Shown in pieces: positions 9,271-19,170 of a DNA stretch of 64,000 bases; the first letter of the stretch is position 1; each line of letters starts with the position of its first letter. The notes beneath the pieces are model-generated. The model was not told where the DNA came from, did no database searches, and worked only from the letters and a program-made list of their open reading frames with translations. The position numbers and the translations under genes are program-made. The stretch covers positions 1,922,001 through 1,986,000 of the forward strand of contig NZ_PDOF01000001.1 in assembly GCF_003226345.1 (NCBI RefSeq), in the 5' to 3' direction. This stretch comes from Alteribacter lacisalsi. GTDB lineage: Bacteria; Bacillota; Bacilli; Bacillales; Salisediminibacteriaceae.

Positions 9271-9307
9271 TCAAAAAAAAGACCGCCTCCGGAAAATAGA
9301 GGCGGTC
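9271..9307 (-). terminator. Terminator after the ArsB/NhaD-type transporter gene
   Basis: On the minus strand GACCGCCTC pairs with GAGGCGGTC across a 9-base loop, followed by eight U residues. It begins 6 bases beyond the stop codon. Confidence 0.93.
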
Positions 9308-9312
9308 ATGAT

Positions 9313-10599
9313 CTACATATGGATGAGATACCTGAAGTAGATATAGAAACTCGAGATTACAAATGAAATGATGGCTGCAGGTCCGCCGATCTTTAAGAAG
9401 TCCACATAGCTGAACGGCTGCTTTGCCTTTACAGCCATACCGGCCACAATCACGTTTGAGCTTGCCCCGATCAATGTACCGTTGCCGCCGAGGCAGGCCC
9501 CTAGAGCGAGTGCCCACCAGAGTGGATCAAGGTTCGTCATCCCAAGTTCCTGAAACTCCAGAATGACCGGAATCATCGCTGCTACAAAAGGAATATTATC
9601 CACAAACCCTGAAAGCACACCAGATACCCAGAGAATAAGCATCGCTGTTTTCGGCAGATCTCCTTCTGTGTAGGCAAAAATACTGACCGCGATCTGATCG
9701 ATAATGCCAACTTCCTTAAGACCTCCCACAAGCATAAACAGCCCAACAAAGAAAAAGAGGGTTACCCACTCGATCGCCTGAAAGACCTCTTCGGTCTGCT
9801 GTTCTTCGTGGGTCAAAAACATGAGAAGCAGTGCCCCTGCCATGGCAATACTCGTCAGCTCCACGTGAAGCAGTGGCTGAAGGAGAAAACCTGCCGTTGT
9901 AAGCGCTAGGACAAGGACGGATTTGACAAGGAGCCCCCTGTCTCTCAGATAATCCCTCGGATTTAATTCCATAAGCGCATGCCTCTGGTCTTTAGAAACA
10001 TGGAGCTGGCCCCGGTATAGAAACGTCACCCACGCCATAATGATCAGAAAAATAAAGAGAACAACCGGGCCCAGGTGAATAAGAAACGCATTAAATGTCA
10101 AATGTTCCACCGCCTGGCCGATCATCAGGTTAGGCGGATCACCAATCAGGGTTGCCGTTCCCCCGATATTTGATGCCAGGATCGTTGCCAGAAGATAAGG
10201 AATCGCAGAGATTCTAAGGAGCTTTGTTAACGTGAATACGATCGGTACAATCAGGAGGACGGTCGTGACATTATTTAAAAATGCAGATCCAACTGCAGTC
10301 AGAGTTGAGATGACAAGCAGAAGGGGCAGCGGCTTACCTTTTACAAAGCGGGCGAGCGTGATGGCCACATATTCAAAGAAACCGCTCTGACTTGTGATCG
10401 ACACAAGAATCATCATGGAAAGCAGGAGCACAATCGTGTGCCAGTCGATATGCTCAATAAATGCTGTATTTAAATTTAAAACACCGGCAAACAGCATTGC
10501 CACGCCTCCAAGACAGGCAACCAGCGCACGGTTGTACTTTTCGCTAATGATAAACACATAGCTGACCACAAAAATCAGAATTGTAAGCATCAGTGCCAT
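9313..10599 (-). CDS. ArsB/NhaD (SLC13-like) family membrane transporter
   Basis: This is a 428-residue polytopic transporter with about 11-12 helices. Conserved half-motifs are FLNNVTTVLLIVPI in the first half and GFVDNIPFVAAMIPVI in the second, with NIGGTATLIGDPPN and GGNGTLIGASSNVI. These are the paired motifs of the ion transporter superfamily that includes ArsB, NhaD and citrate-type carriers. The substrate cannot be read from sequence. Sodium/proton exchange is attractive in a salt- or alkali-adapted cell but is inference. The ATG at 10599 has AAAGGAGG 9 bases upstream. It is divergent from the yrzE-like gene. Confidence 0.9.
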   Translation of the reverse strand: MALMLTILIFVVSYVFIISEKYNRALVACLGGVAMLFAGVLNLNTAFIEHIDWHTIVLLLSMMILVSITSQSGFFEYVAITLARFVKGKPLPLLLVISTLTAVGSAFLNNVTTVLLIVPIVFTLTKLLRISAIPYLLATILASNIGGTATLIGDPPNLMIGQAVEHLTFNAFLIHLGPVVLFIFLIIMAWVTFLYRGQLHVSKDQRHALMELNPRDYLRDRGLLVKSVLVLALTTAGFLLQPLLHVELTSIAMAGALLLMFLTHEEQQTEEVFQAIEWVTLFFFVGLFMLVGGLKEVGIIDQIAVSIFAYTEGDLPKTAMLILWVSGVLSGFVDNIPFVAAMIPVILEFQELGMTNLDPLWWALALGACLGGNGTLIGASSNVIVAGMAVKAKQPFSYVDFLKIGGPAAIISFVISSFYIYFRYLIHM

Positions 10600-10742
10600 A
10601 CGGACAGTCCCTCCTTTTCCTCCGTACATCCTTATGAAAGAAACTGGACAAACATGCCCGGCACAAAAAAGCCCGTCTATATTCTGTACATGCCGAATAT
10701 GCATTACTAAAACCATGTTTTCTACTAGGAGGTCATAAGTAA

Positions 10743-11126
10743 ATGGCTGAGCGGCAATTACTATCAAGTGCACTTTACGGCATATTAGCGATTCTCATTC
10801 TTGTCCTTTCAGCAAGCCTGATCGTTTCGTTTCTACTGAGATTTACATCCATGGAAGAAGGTTCGTTTGCCTGGTTTCTGATTCTTTTCTCTTTTGTGGC
10901 TATGTTTATCGGAGGATTCATTTCCGGGGGGAAAGCGAAGCGCAAGGGGTGGATCGCCGGCGCGGCAACCGCTGTAATCTACACACTGGTTATCTTCCTC
11001 GTTCAGTTTCTCGGTTACAACCAGATGTTTGATATGCAGCAGACCCTCATGCACGCAGGCTATACAGGATCGGCGGTTCTTGGCGGGATTCTTGGCGTAA
11101 ATATGGTTGGCGGAAACAATAGCTGA
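10743..11126 (+). CDS. TIGR04086 family membrane protein, YrzE-like
   Basis: This is a 127-residue protein with four hydrophobic helices and a glycine-rich ISGGKAKRKGWIAGA segment between helices 2 and 3, typical of the YrzE/TIGR04086 family. Function is unknown. AGGAGG lies 10 bases before the ATG. B. subtilis yrzE lies in the same yajC-yrbG-spoVB neighbourhood, which supports the call. A terminator follows. Confidence 0.85.
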   Translation: MAERQLLSSALYGILAILILVLSASLIVSFLLRFTSMEEGSFAWFLILFSFVAMFIGGFISGGKAKRKGWIAGAATAVIYTLVIFLVQFLGYNQMFDMQQTLMHAGYTGSAVLGGILGVNMVGGNNS

Positions 11127-11133
11127 CGAAATA

Positions 11134-11170
11134 CCCGGGCCGCGGTTACGTGACCCGGGCAGTTTTATGT
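11134..11170 (+). terminator. Probable terminator after the yrzE-like gene
   Basis: GC-rich palindromic stretch. CCCGGG (11134-11139) pairs with CCCGGG (11154-11159), and an inner GGT/ACC arm is possible. T-rich bases follow (11162-11170). It starts 8 bases after the stop codon. Confidence 0.65.
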
Positions 11171-11365
11171 TTTTGTTCAGCGGCAAAGAGAGGCAAGGTA
11201 AAGACTAAAAGGCCTGAGATTGCTGGGATTGCCGGATATCAGCGATGGTTTCGATTTATTTGCTAAACTTTCGAGATATCCACGATAATCCCAATATATC
11301 CGCTAATACAATCTAGCACAGCTAAACCATCCATCCCATTTATCCATCCCCTGCCCCGACACATA

Positions 11366-11398
11366 CAAAAACCCCCTCTGCACCAAGTGCGGAGGGGG
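11366..11398 (-). terminator. Terminator after yajC
   Basis: On the minus strand CCCCCTC (11372-11378) and GAGGGGG (11392-11398) form the stem, extended inward by GCAC/GTGC, followed by TTTTTG. It lies 25 bases after the yajC stop. Confidence 0.9.
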
Positions 11399-11422
11399 CC
11401 CTTAATTTTACATCCAACTGTC

Positions 11423-11686
11423 TTAGTCGCGATTTGTAACGTCACGAACCGCCTGGCGGTCGAACGTCAGCTTGTTGCCGTTATCGACAGCGACAATAAT
11501 GCGGTCATCATCGATCGCATCAATTGTGCCGTGAAGTCCGCCAATTGTGATGATTTTATCTCCCTTTTCAAGAGAGGTATGCATCTGCTGAATTTTCTTC
11601 TGCCGCTTCTGCTGCGGTCGGATCAAAAGAAAATAAAAGATCGCAAACATAAGTAGTAAAGGTACGAGTGCCCCTAACATGTCCAT
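11423..11686 (-). CDS. yajC: Preprotein translocase accessory subunit YajC
   Basis: This is an 87-residue protein with one N-terminal membrane helix, then FLLIRPQQKRQKK, the hallmark of YajC. A small soluble domain follows (GDKIITIGGLHGTIDAI). YajC associates with SecDF in the Sec holo-translocon and is not essential. AAAGGGGTG precedes the ATG. It sits downstream of tgt, as in many bacteria, and about 6 kb from secD. Confidence 0.96.
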   Translation of the reverse strand: MDMLGALVPLLLMFAIFYFLLIRPQQKRQKKIQQMHTSLEKGDKIITIGGLHGTIDAIDDDRIIVAVDNGNKLTFDRQAVRDVTNRD

Positions 11687-11872
11687 CTATTTTCACCCCT
11701 TTCAACGAAAGCCGTCCGTTTTCTTTTCTCTGTATAAGGAAAACGTACATATTTCCTCTATTAACAAGTGTTGACTCTCCGGTACTATTGTAGACAATGT
11801 TTTGACTGAAAATCAATTAAAATATTTCAAACCGGCGGAAAGTTTCAATTTAAAACCGGTTATCCGGCCAGC

Positions 11873-13075
<1,203 letters not shown>

Positions 13076-13168
13076 TCATTCGAAAAACCCGCTTCAAACG
13101 GACGTTCCCTGTAGAAGGCGCCGTCCTCCGTTCTAAATTTTTCTAACATATGGTAACAGAAAAACACC

Positions 13169-14197
13169 CTAAATAATCAGCATCGCATCGCCGAAACTGA
13201 AGAACCGGTAATGTTGACTCACAGCCTCCTGATAAGCACCCATTACATTCTCTCGTCCGGCAAATGCGCTGACAAGCATGACGAGAGTGGACTTGGGTAG
13301 ATGAAAATTGGTCAGAAGGCCGTCAAGTGCGCGAAATTCAAAACCCGGGTAAATAAAGATATCGGTCCAGCCGGATGAAGCCTTCAGCTTTCCCCCATTG
13401 TCGCGGGCGATGGTTTCAAGTGTCCGTGCTGATGTGGTACCGACAGCAATAACACGACCGCCCTGTGCCTTCACACGTTCAAGCGCGGCTGCCGCTTCTT
13501 CATCCACCTGATAAAATTCTGCGTGCATCTTGTGTGATTCGACATCCTCAACGCTGACAGGACGGAATGTCCCCAGTCCCACGTGAAGAGTGATGTTGAC
13601 AATTTCTACACCTTTCTGCTCCGCTTCCTCGAGAAGTTCACGTGTAAAATGCAGACCAGCTGTAGGTGCCGCTGCCGATCCCCGGTGCTTGGCATACACA
13701 GTCTGATAGCGCTCCTGCTCATCTAATTGTGTCTGAATGTACGGCGGAAGGGGCATCTGACCGAGCTCGTCCAATACTTCATGAAAAATTCCGTCAAAAC
13801 TGAACTGAATGTCACGACGACCTTCTTCGAGCTCTTCCGTGCATATCCCAACAAGCTTTCCGTCGCCGAAGCTGACACGGGTGCCTTTTTTCAGTCGTTT
13901 GGCAGGTTTTACGAGGGCTTCCCACGTATATTCGCCTTTTTCTTTTAAAAGAAGCACTTCTATTTTCGCTCCGGTTTCTTCTTTTATGCCGAAAAGACGG
14001 GCCGGGATGACGCGTGTGTTATTGATCACAAGTGCGTCTCCTGCCTTTAAATAAGTAAGCATATCCTTAAAATTCCGGTGAGCTGTTTCACCTGTTCTCC
14101 GGTTCAGAACAAGAAGACGCGAGCGCGTCCGGTCCTTCAGCGGTGTCTGGGCAATCAGTTCTTCCGGAAGTGTAAAATCAAACTGAGAAACATCCAT
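13169..14197 (-). CDS. queA: S-adenosylmethionine:tRNA ribosyltransferase-isomerase
   Basis: The 342-residue QueA converts preQ1 in tRNA to epoxyqueuosine using the ribosyl part of S-adenosylmethionine. The N-terminus [14 protein letters not shown], the central [13 protein letters not shown], and the C-terminal [21 protein letters not shown] are family signatures. Length is normal. GAGGG precedes the ATG by about 9 bases. It is in one transcription direction with ruvA-ruvB and tgt. Confidence 0.98.
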   Translation of the reverse strand: MDVSQFDFTLPEELIAQTPLKDRTRSRLLVLNRRTGETAHRNFKDMLTYLKAGDALVINNTRVIPARLFGIKEETGAKIEVLLLKEKGEYTWEALVKPAKRLKKGTRVSFGDGKLVGICTEELEEGRRDIQFSFDGIFHEVLDELGQMPLPPYIQTQLDEQERYQTVYAKHRGSAAAPTAGLHFTRELLEEAEQKGVEIVNITLHVGLGTFRPVSVEDVESHKMHAEFYQVDEEAAAALERVKAQGGRVIAVGTTSARTLETIARDNGGKLKASSGWTDIFIYPGFEFRALDGLLTNFHLPKSTLVMLVSAFAGRENVMGAYQEAVSQHYRFFSFGDAMLII

Positions 14198-14339
14198 AAT
14201 CCGTTCCCTCTTCTTTCGTTAATCGCAGAGGTGATCCCTGCCAAAAATACATACCTGTACAGTATAGTAAAAATTCATACCGTTCGCCAACATAAAAACG
14301 GGAAAAAACCGAACCCGGTATGACGCGGATTCAGTCTGA

Positions 14340-14558
14340 TTACCTGAAACGTCCAAATAAAAACAGGACGAGGGACAAAATGATACTGATCACGATCGAC
14401 GTCATTAGCGGAAAGTAAACGGTGGTGTTTCCACTTTTAAACAGAAAATCCCCCGGCAATTTGCCGAGATTGATAAAACGTCCGCCTACCTGCCAGAGCA
14501 GGCCGGCGACAATGAGCACAACGCCGATCATTATCAGGAGCTTTGATATGCTGATCAC
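14340..14558 (-). CDS. DUF2905 small membrane protein
   Basis: This 72-residue protein has two hydrophobic helices separated by [19 protein letters not shown], the DUF2905 signature. Function is unknown. The start is GTG. GGAGG lies 10 bases upstream and the GTGA start overlaps the ruvB stop by four bases, so translation is coupled to ruvB. Position between ruvB and queA is common in Firmicutes. Confidence 0.9.
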   Translation of the reverse strand: MISISKLLIMIGVVLIVAGLLWQVGGRFINLGKLPGDFLFKSGNTTVYFPLMTSIVISIILSLVLFLFGRFR

Positions 14559-15556
14559 GTGCCGGGCACCTCCAGGTCAAAATGATCGTAAACACGGTGT
14601 GTTACCATTCTGCCCCTCGGCGTCCGTTGTAAAAACCCAATCTGAAGTAAATATGGTTCATATACGTCTTCAATGGTATGGGCTTCTTCTCCGATCGTAG
14701 CTGCGATCGTATCAAGCCCGACAGGACCGCCTTTAAATTTCTCAATCATACCTTTCAGCAGTTTATGATCGATATGATCGAGGCCTTCCTGATCCACTTG
14801 GAGAAGCTCGAGCGCCTCGTCTGTGATTTCCTTCGTTACTTCTCCGTCTGCCCTCACCTGGGCGAAATCCCTGACACGCCTTAACAGGCGGTTGGCAATA
14901 CGCGGCGTTCCCCTTGAACGGCGGGCGATTTCCCCGCTGGCACGCATGTCGATTATCACGTCCATTACATCAGCTGTTCGTGTCACAATCTCCGAAAGTT
15001 CCGGATGTGTATAAAACTCAAGCCTGCTCATGACGCCGAAACGGTCTCTGAGCGGCGCGGAAAGCATCCCTGCACGGGTAGTTGCACCAACAAGCGTAAA
15101 TGGCGGCAGATCCAGCCTCACAGAACGGGCTGACGGTCCCTTTCCAATTACGATATCAAGACAGAAGTCTTCCATTGCAGGGTACAAAACCTCTTCCACA
15201 GAGCGGTTAAGCCTGTGAATCTCATCAATAAACAGGACATCTCCCGGCTCAAGTGAAGTAAGGATAGCCGCGAGATCGCCCGGCCTCTCAATGGCAGGAC
15301 CTGAAGTTGTCCGGAGATTTACCCCCATTTCGTTTGCAATGATTGAAGCAAGCGTTGTTTTTCCCAGTCCGGGAGGGCCGTATAGAAGGACATGATCAAG
15401 ACATTCCTCACGCATTTTTGCTGCCTCGATAAAAACCTTCAAATTATCTTTGACCGTCTTCTGTCCAATATACTGGGAGAGCCGCTGAGGGCGGAGGGAA
15501 AGTTCCTGCCACTCTTCCTCGTGCTGCGTCTCTCCACTGACGATCCGCTCTTCCAT
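14555..15556 (-). CDS. ruvB: Holliday junction branch migration helicase RuvB
   Basis: The 333-residue RuvB is the AAA+ motor that drives branch migration with RuvA. The Walker A motif [11 protein letters not shown] is near residue 60, Walker [10 protein letters not shown] near 110, and [18 protein letters not shown] (sensor region with Arg finger) near 155. The winged-helix C-terminus ends in TPRGR. A GGAGG site is 8 bases before the ATG. It follows ruvA by 28 bases. Confidence 0.98.
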   Translation of the reverse strand: MEERIVSGETQHEEEWQELSLRPQRLSQYIGQKTVKDNLKVFIEAAKMREECLDHVLLYGPPGLGKTTLASIIANEMGVNLRTTSGPAIERPGDLAAILTSLEPGDVLFIDEIHRLNRSVEEVLYPAMEDFCLDIVIGKGPSARSVRLDLPPFTLVGATTRAGMLSAPLRDRFGVMSRLEFYTHPELSEIVTRTADVMDVIIDMRASGEIARRSRGTPRIANRLLRRVRDFAQVRADGEVTKEITDEALELLQVDQEGLDHIDHKLLKGMIEKFKGGPVGLDTIAATIGEEAHTIEDVYEPYLLQIGFLQRTPRGRMVTHRVYDHFDLEVPGT

Positions 15557-15584
15557 AGCTGTTTCCTCCGATCCTTTACATTTA

Positions 15585-16202
15585 TTACACCTGAAGCATG
15601 AGCTTTAATGCTTCTTTTATATAACCGTCCGTTGTCATTTCTTTATCCTTGAGTTTCGGAAGCGCCCGCTTGATTTCTCGATCAACATAGCCCAGGGCCC
15701 TGAGGGCTTCCACAGCTTCATCCAACTCTTCATTGCCTTTCTGCTGTTTGAAGGCGGATTCCGGAACAGGATCGCCGTTCTTGTCCAGAAGGGACGGCAT
15801 CCATTCAGGCAGTTTGCCTTTAAGATCGAGAATTATCTGACGAGCTGTTTTTTTGCCGACACCGGGAAACTGGACCAGGAACCGCTCGTCTTCTTCTTCA
15901 ATTGCCTGCACCACACGCTCTGGTGCCCCGGATGCAAGGATGGCGAGAGCTCCTTTAGGACCTATGCCTGAAACCTGCAGCAATTTTTCAAAAAGCCTCC
16001 GTTCACTACGGTTGTGAAAACCAAACAGCTTGATTGCGTCTTCACGGACATGCTGATATGTATAAACAGTCAGTGTTTCTCCTTCTTCTTTGCGGAAACT
16101 GAACGGATTAGCACAGTAGACGAGGTAACCAATCCCATTAACATCAATAACAATATATTCTGTATCAATATCACTTAATTTTCCTGTAACAAATTCAATC
16201 AC
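15585..16202 (-). CDS. ruvA: Holliday junction DNA-binding protein RuvA
   Basis: The 205-residue RuvA has an N-terminal OB-fold ([12 protein letters not shown]), helix-hairpin-helix motifs around [13 protein letters not shown] and [19 protein letters not shown], and a C-terminal domain that contacts RuvB. GTG at 16202 is chosen: GGAG lies 7 bases upstream and the protein then begins as family members do. The ATG at 16220 would add six atypical residues and overlap the ribosome site. Confidence 0.97.
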   Translation of the reverse strand: MIEFVTGKLSDIDTEYIVIDVNGIGYLVYCANPFSFRKEEGETLTVYTYQHVREDAIKLFGFHNRSERRLFEKLLQVSGIGPKGALAILASGAPERVVQAIEEEDERFLVQFPGVGKKTARQIILDLKGKLPEWMPSLLDKNGDPVPESAFKQQKGNEELDEAVEALRALGYVDREIKRALPKLKDKEMTTDGYIKEALKLMLQV

Positions 16203-16287
16203 CGAATCTCTCCCCTGCATTCATGCGAACATATATTTCTATCTTAGCATATTACGCCTGCCAGGGGTATGCCGAACAGTGCCCGTA

Positions 16288-16327
16288 AAAGGAAAACCGT
16301 TCCCTGGGAATAGTCACAGGAAACGGT
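16288..16327 (-). terminator. Terminator after bofC
   Basis: On the minus strand ACCGTTTCCTG pairs with CAGGGAACGGT across a 10-base loop, followed by TTTTCCTTTT. It separates bofC from ruvA. Confidence 0.88.
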
Positions 16328-16340
16328 CATTATTCCATTA

Positions 16341-16892
16341 TTAAAACTCAGCATACTTTTCATACATCTGCAGCACATCAAGATATTGATCCCTTGAAAA
16401 TACCGGAATTCCTCGTTTCAATTCCGTGTGTGCATGACTTTTTAATTCTTTCGTATTAATCTGCCAGAAGGACTGAATTACTTCATTTTCTTCCGGCTTT
16501 CCATAATAAATATTGAGCATTCCGTCCTCTGACAGACCAAAGTACCCATTAAGCTTCAGGAGCGGGGAAATATCGTTTACTTCCTGCCTGAAAATAACCT
16601 GATCGTAATTGTGATCCACGAGCTGCCACTCGTCATAAAAAGACCAGAAGTCCTCCATTGACCAGATAACTTCTTCTACAATCTCCTCGCTGATTTCCCC
16701 GTCCAGATATACGCGTTGCAAAAGCACTTCGACCGTAATCGGCCCTGTTACTTCATAAGCGCCGCTCTCTGATCTGTCAGATGTATTCTCACTGTGAGCC
16801 GGTACAACACCAGCCAGGCATACTGCAAGAAAAATAATGACCGGAAGAATAACCCGGTTAAACTGTATCATTTGATGGCCTGCTGCAAACAT
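16341..16892 (-). CDS. bofC: BofC, regulator of the sigma-K checkpoint
   Basis: BofC is a forespore-made protein of the intermembrane space that restrains SpoIVB signalling to the pro-sigma-K processing complex. This 183-residue protein has a signal-like hydrophobic segment (residues about 12-30) ending PAHS. The conserved core follows, with VEVLLQRVYLDGE, IWSMEDFW and ISPLLKLNGYFG. ATG at 16892 is chosen because GGGAGG is 10 bases upstream; the frame is open further back to 16961. Its place upstream of ruvA matches B. subtilis. Confidence 0.95.
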   Translation of the reverse strand: MFAAGHQMIQFNRVILPVIIFLAVCLAGVVPAHSENTSDRSESGAYEVTGPITVEVLLQRVYLDGEISEEIVEEVIWSMEDFWSFYDEWQLVDHNYDQVIFRQEVNDISPLLKLNGYFGLSEDGMLNIYYGKPEENEVIQSFWQINTKELKSHAHTELKRGIPVFSRDQYLDVLQMYEKYAEF

Positions 16893-16961
16893 GGCGCTCG
16901 TGCCTCCCTGAAAAAAACATTTATCGATCCGGGACCCTTTTGAAGAAAGGACATCGCACAT

Positions 16962-17013
16962 AAAAATCCCCGGATTCCGGTTAAAATCATTGTTACCAGA
17001 TCAGGGGATTTTT
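16962..17013 (-). terminator. Terminator after yebC
   Basis: AAATCCCC and GGGGATTT bracket a long imperfect stem with an inner GGT/ACC arm, with U-rich sequence on the minus strand at the distal end. It begins 7 bases after the yebC stop. Confidence 0.75.
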
Positions 17014-17019
17014 AACCAT

Positions 17020-17745
17020 TTAATCATTTTCAGGTGCAAGATTATGGTAAACCGCTTCTACATCCTCGTTATCTTCAAGGACCTCAATCAGCACGAGGAC
17101 TTCCTCTGCCTGCTCTTCGGAAAGGACGGTTTTAACGTTCGGAACCATAGCTGTATCGGCATCGTCTGTTTCAAAACCGGCCGCTGCAAGGGCTCCTTTA
17201 ACAGAGTCAAGGTTTTCAGGGGATGTGATCACCTCAATTTGAGAGGCATATTCTGCCACATCCTCCGCACCTGCATCAATCGCCGCAAGGGTTAAGTCCT
17301 CTGCCTCAACGGGATCCTCAAAAACGAGCAGCCCTGCGCGGTTAAACATATAGGCTACGCAGCCGCTCTCCCCGAGGCTGCCTCCATTTTTATTAAACGC
17401 GAGCCTCACTTCCGCTGCTGTGCGATTGCGATTGTTTGTCAGCGCCTCCACATAAACAGCTGAGCCATGAGGTCCGTATCCTTCGTATGTAATCGTTTCG
17501 TATGTAACGCCGTCCAGATTTCCGGATGCCTTCTTCATAGTACGGTCTATATTTTCATTCGGCATGTTCGCTTCTTTGGCTTTAGCGAACGCTGCTTTCA
17601 GCTTACTATTTGTTTTCGGGTCACTCCCGCTTTCACGAACTGCAGCAAAGATCTCTTTTGAAATATGTGTAAAGACTTTCGCTTTTTTTGCATCCTGACG
17701 GCCTTTTCTATGTTTTATGTTTGACCACTTCGAATGTCCAGCCAA
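17020..17745 (-). CDS. YebC/PmpR family protein
   Basis: This 241-residue protein begins with the family signature AGHSKWSNIKHRKGRQDAKK. Further on come ANMPNENIDR and the segment GYGPHGSAVYVEALTNNRNR. Members were annotated as transcription regulators. Recent work on family members links them to ribosome function at polyproline stretches, so the role here is left open. The start is TTG at 17745, with GGGGG 8 bases upstream and no ATG in the right place. The position next to coxA-safA matches yrbC of B. subtilis. Confidence 0.95.
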   Translation of the reverse strand: MAGHSKWSNIKHRKGRQDAKKAKVFTHISKEIFAAVRESGSDPKTNSKLKAAFAKAKEANMPNENIDRTMKKASGNLDGVTYETITYEGYGPHGSAVYVEALTNNRNRTAAEVRLAFNKNGGSLGESGCVAYMFNRAGLLVFEDPVEAEDLTLAAIDAGAEDVAEYASQIEVITSPENLDSVKGALAAAGFETDDADTAMVPNVKTVLSEEQAEEVLVLIEVLEDNEDVEAVYHNLAPEND

Positions 17746-17812
17746 ATACTTTTCCCCCTTTCGATTCAGTTTTACTATAACATACCAACGCCTGAACAAA
17801 GCAGCATAAGAT

Positions 17813-17840
17813 AAGGCAGGTTACCGGAGTAACCTGCCTT
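17813..17840 (-). terminator. Terminator-like hairpin after the coxA-like gene
   Basis: AAGGCAGGTTAC and GTAACCTGCCTT form a perfect 12-bp stem with a 4-base loop, 17 bases beyond the stop. The U-tract is weak (TTATCTTAT). Confidence 0.75.
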
Positions 17841-17856
17841 AATTCCATATTATGAG

Positions 17857-18792
17857 TTAGCGTGACCGAGTAAACGGACGCTGTACGGCACGGCCAAGAT
17901 CATTTGCCATGTCTGTAAATGTAGCGCCGATTTCTTCAAACGGTTCGCCTGCACGCAGACGGTCATCCATCGCACGCATGGTATCAAGATGTTCTCGATC
18001 TGTTGTCACATAAACATCATAATCGCCGTTCATCTGACCGATCATCTTGCGGACATTGTGCTCAGTACGTTTGCTGTCACCGCTTGCTTCCAGACCTACC
18101 ATGACATCGTTACCGTTCATAATGACACGGCAGTTTTCAACGTTGTCCATTCTTTCGATCCGGTTCGCAAGGCGGCGTGCCCGATGCCCATCTTCACCGT
18201 TATAATAACCGGAGTAGTTGTGCCCGGTCATACGTCCGGATTTGGCACGCATGTTATAACGCTGTTGATTGTCATACCCTGCCGGACGGCTTCCTCTCGG
18301 GTCAAAGCGGTTCAGGATCCCATTTCCGTCAACCATTCCGGGACGGTCGTCACCTGTAATGCCTCTGCCAAGACCATATCCGTTTGTTCCCATTGCACGG
18401 TTGCGTCTTTGTGCATTAGGCTCAAACATACGGGCACGATCCCCAAATCCCGTTGTCTGTCTGCGGAATTCAGATCCTTTGTGTGCTCCTCTGGCTCGAG
18501 TTTGGTATCCGGTCATTGGATTGCCGTAATTGGAACCACGTGCACCGTAGCTCTCCGTTTCACGGCCGCGGTTTTTCCCGTAGCCCTGACCGTAATAACT
18601 GCCGGTTGCACCTTCACCAGGATGTCTGTTCAGAAAGCCTGCATCTTCACGTCCGTAATTGTTATATTTACGTGACTGGTTTGTAAAGAAGCCTTCCTGA
18701 TCGCCATCTCCTTCGTCCATGTTTCCGCCGCAGCCGGTTAAACCAGCGACAAGCATCATGGCAGCAGATACGCTTAGTAACCATTTCTTCAT
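17857..18792 (-). CDS. YhcN/YlaJ-type sporulation lipoprotein, CoxA-like
   Basis: This is a 311-residue predicted lipoprotein with signal peptide residues 1-21 and lipobox LTGC. Residues about 25-195 are low-complexity, rich in Gly, Tyr, Arg and Asn. The C-terminal 110 residues form the YhcN/YlaJ domain (ANRIERMDNVENCRVIMNGND). In B. subtilis the spore-cortex protein CoxA (YrbB) is encoded between safA and yrbC, exactly the place found here. The long low-complexity stretch is more extensive than I recall for CoxA. GGAGGG precedes the ATG. The family call is firm and the CoxA equivalence is inferred from synteny. Confidence 0.85.
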   Translation of the reverse strand: MKKWLLSVSAAMMLVAGLTGCGGNMDEGDGDQEGFFTNQSRKYNNYGREDAGFLNRHPGEGATGSYYGQGYGKNRGRETESYGARGSNYGNPMTGYQTRARGAHKGSEFRRQTTGFGDRARMFEPNAQRRNRAMGTNGYGLGRGITGDDRPGMVDGNGILNRFDPRGSRPAGYDNQQRYNMRAKSGRMTGHNYSGYYNGEDGHRARRLANRIERMDNVENCRVIMNGNDVMVGLEASGDSKRTEHNVRKMIGQMNGDYDVYVTTDREHLDTMRAMDDRLRAGEPFEEIGATFTDMANDLGRAVQRPFTRSR

Positions 18793-18951
18793 ATTTATTT
18801 CCCTCCTTTCACATCTTAGGATGCGGTTTGAGGAAGGAAATGATGACTGTTACTTAAAGGAAGCAAACCCTTTCTTTGCGGAAGCTGCCACCATCTTGCC
18901 TGTCCCTTTATAGAGTATGGGTGTCTCTTTTAAAAAAGCTCATTTCGTAAA

Positions 18952-19078
18952 CATTGTTGTTTTCTGCGCTACAGGCCGACGCTTTCCGCGGGCAACGCCT
19001 CAGCCTCCTCGGGAAATTCACCCTGCGGGGTCTTCGACTGTTGCTGTTCCCGCTGGAGTCGCGGCCTTTCGCTATGAA
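18952..19078 (-). repeat. Dispersed intergenic repeat, copy A (near full length)
   Basis: Read on the minus strand it runs AGCGAAAGGCCGCGACTCC, then a CCCGCAGGG block, GAGGAGGCTGAGGCGTTGCC, CGCGGAAAGCGTCGGCCTGT, ending GCGCAGAAAACAACAAT. The same modules occur at 37072, 40434 and 55978. It fills most of the 378-base gap between safA and the coxA-like gene. The rest holds the safA terminator and the coxA ribosome site. Internal complementarity (CCTGCGGG with CCCGCAGG type blocks) suggests folding. No coding potential is evident. Confidence 0.8.
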
Positions 19079-19130
19079 ATAAATCTTAGTCAATAGCAAC
19101 ACTCTTTTCGAATACAGCATTAAAAAACAG

Positions 19131-19162
19131 AAAAAACCGGATACCCCTTCAAGGGATCCGGT
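19131..19162 (-). terminator. Terminator after safA
   Basis: On the minus strand ACCGGATCCC pairs with GGGTATCCGGT (one bulge), followed by TTTTTT. It starts 9 bases after the safA stop. Confidence 0.88.
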
Positions 19163-19170
19163 CCTTTTCT

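Noticed and set aside
11800-11872. Terminator after tgt
   Set aside because: CCGG-ATAA-CCGG followed by TTTT and a wider AACCGG/CCGGTT pairing exist, but the stems compete and are short; not called.
14302-14322. Terminator after the DUF2905 gene
   Set aside because: ACCG-GGTT-CGGT followed by TTTTT is present on the minus strand, but a 4-bp stem is too short to call with confidence.
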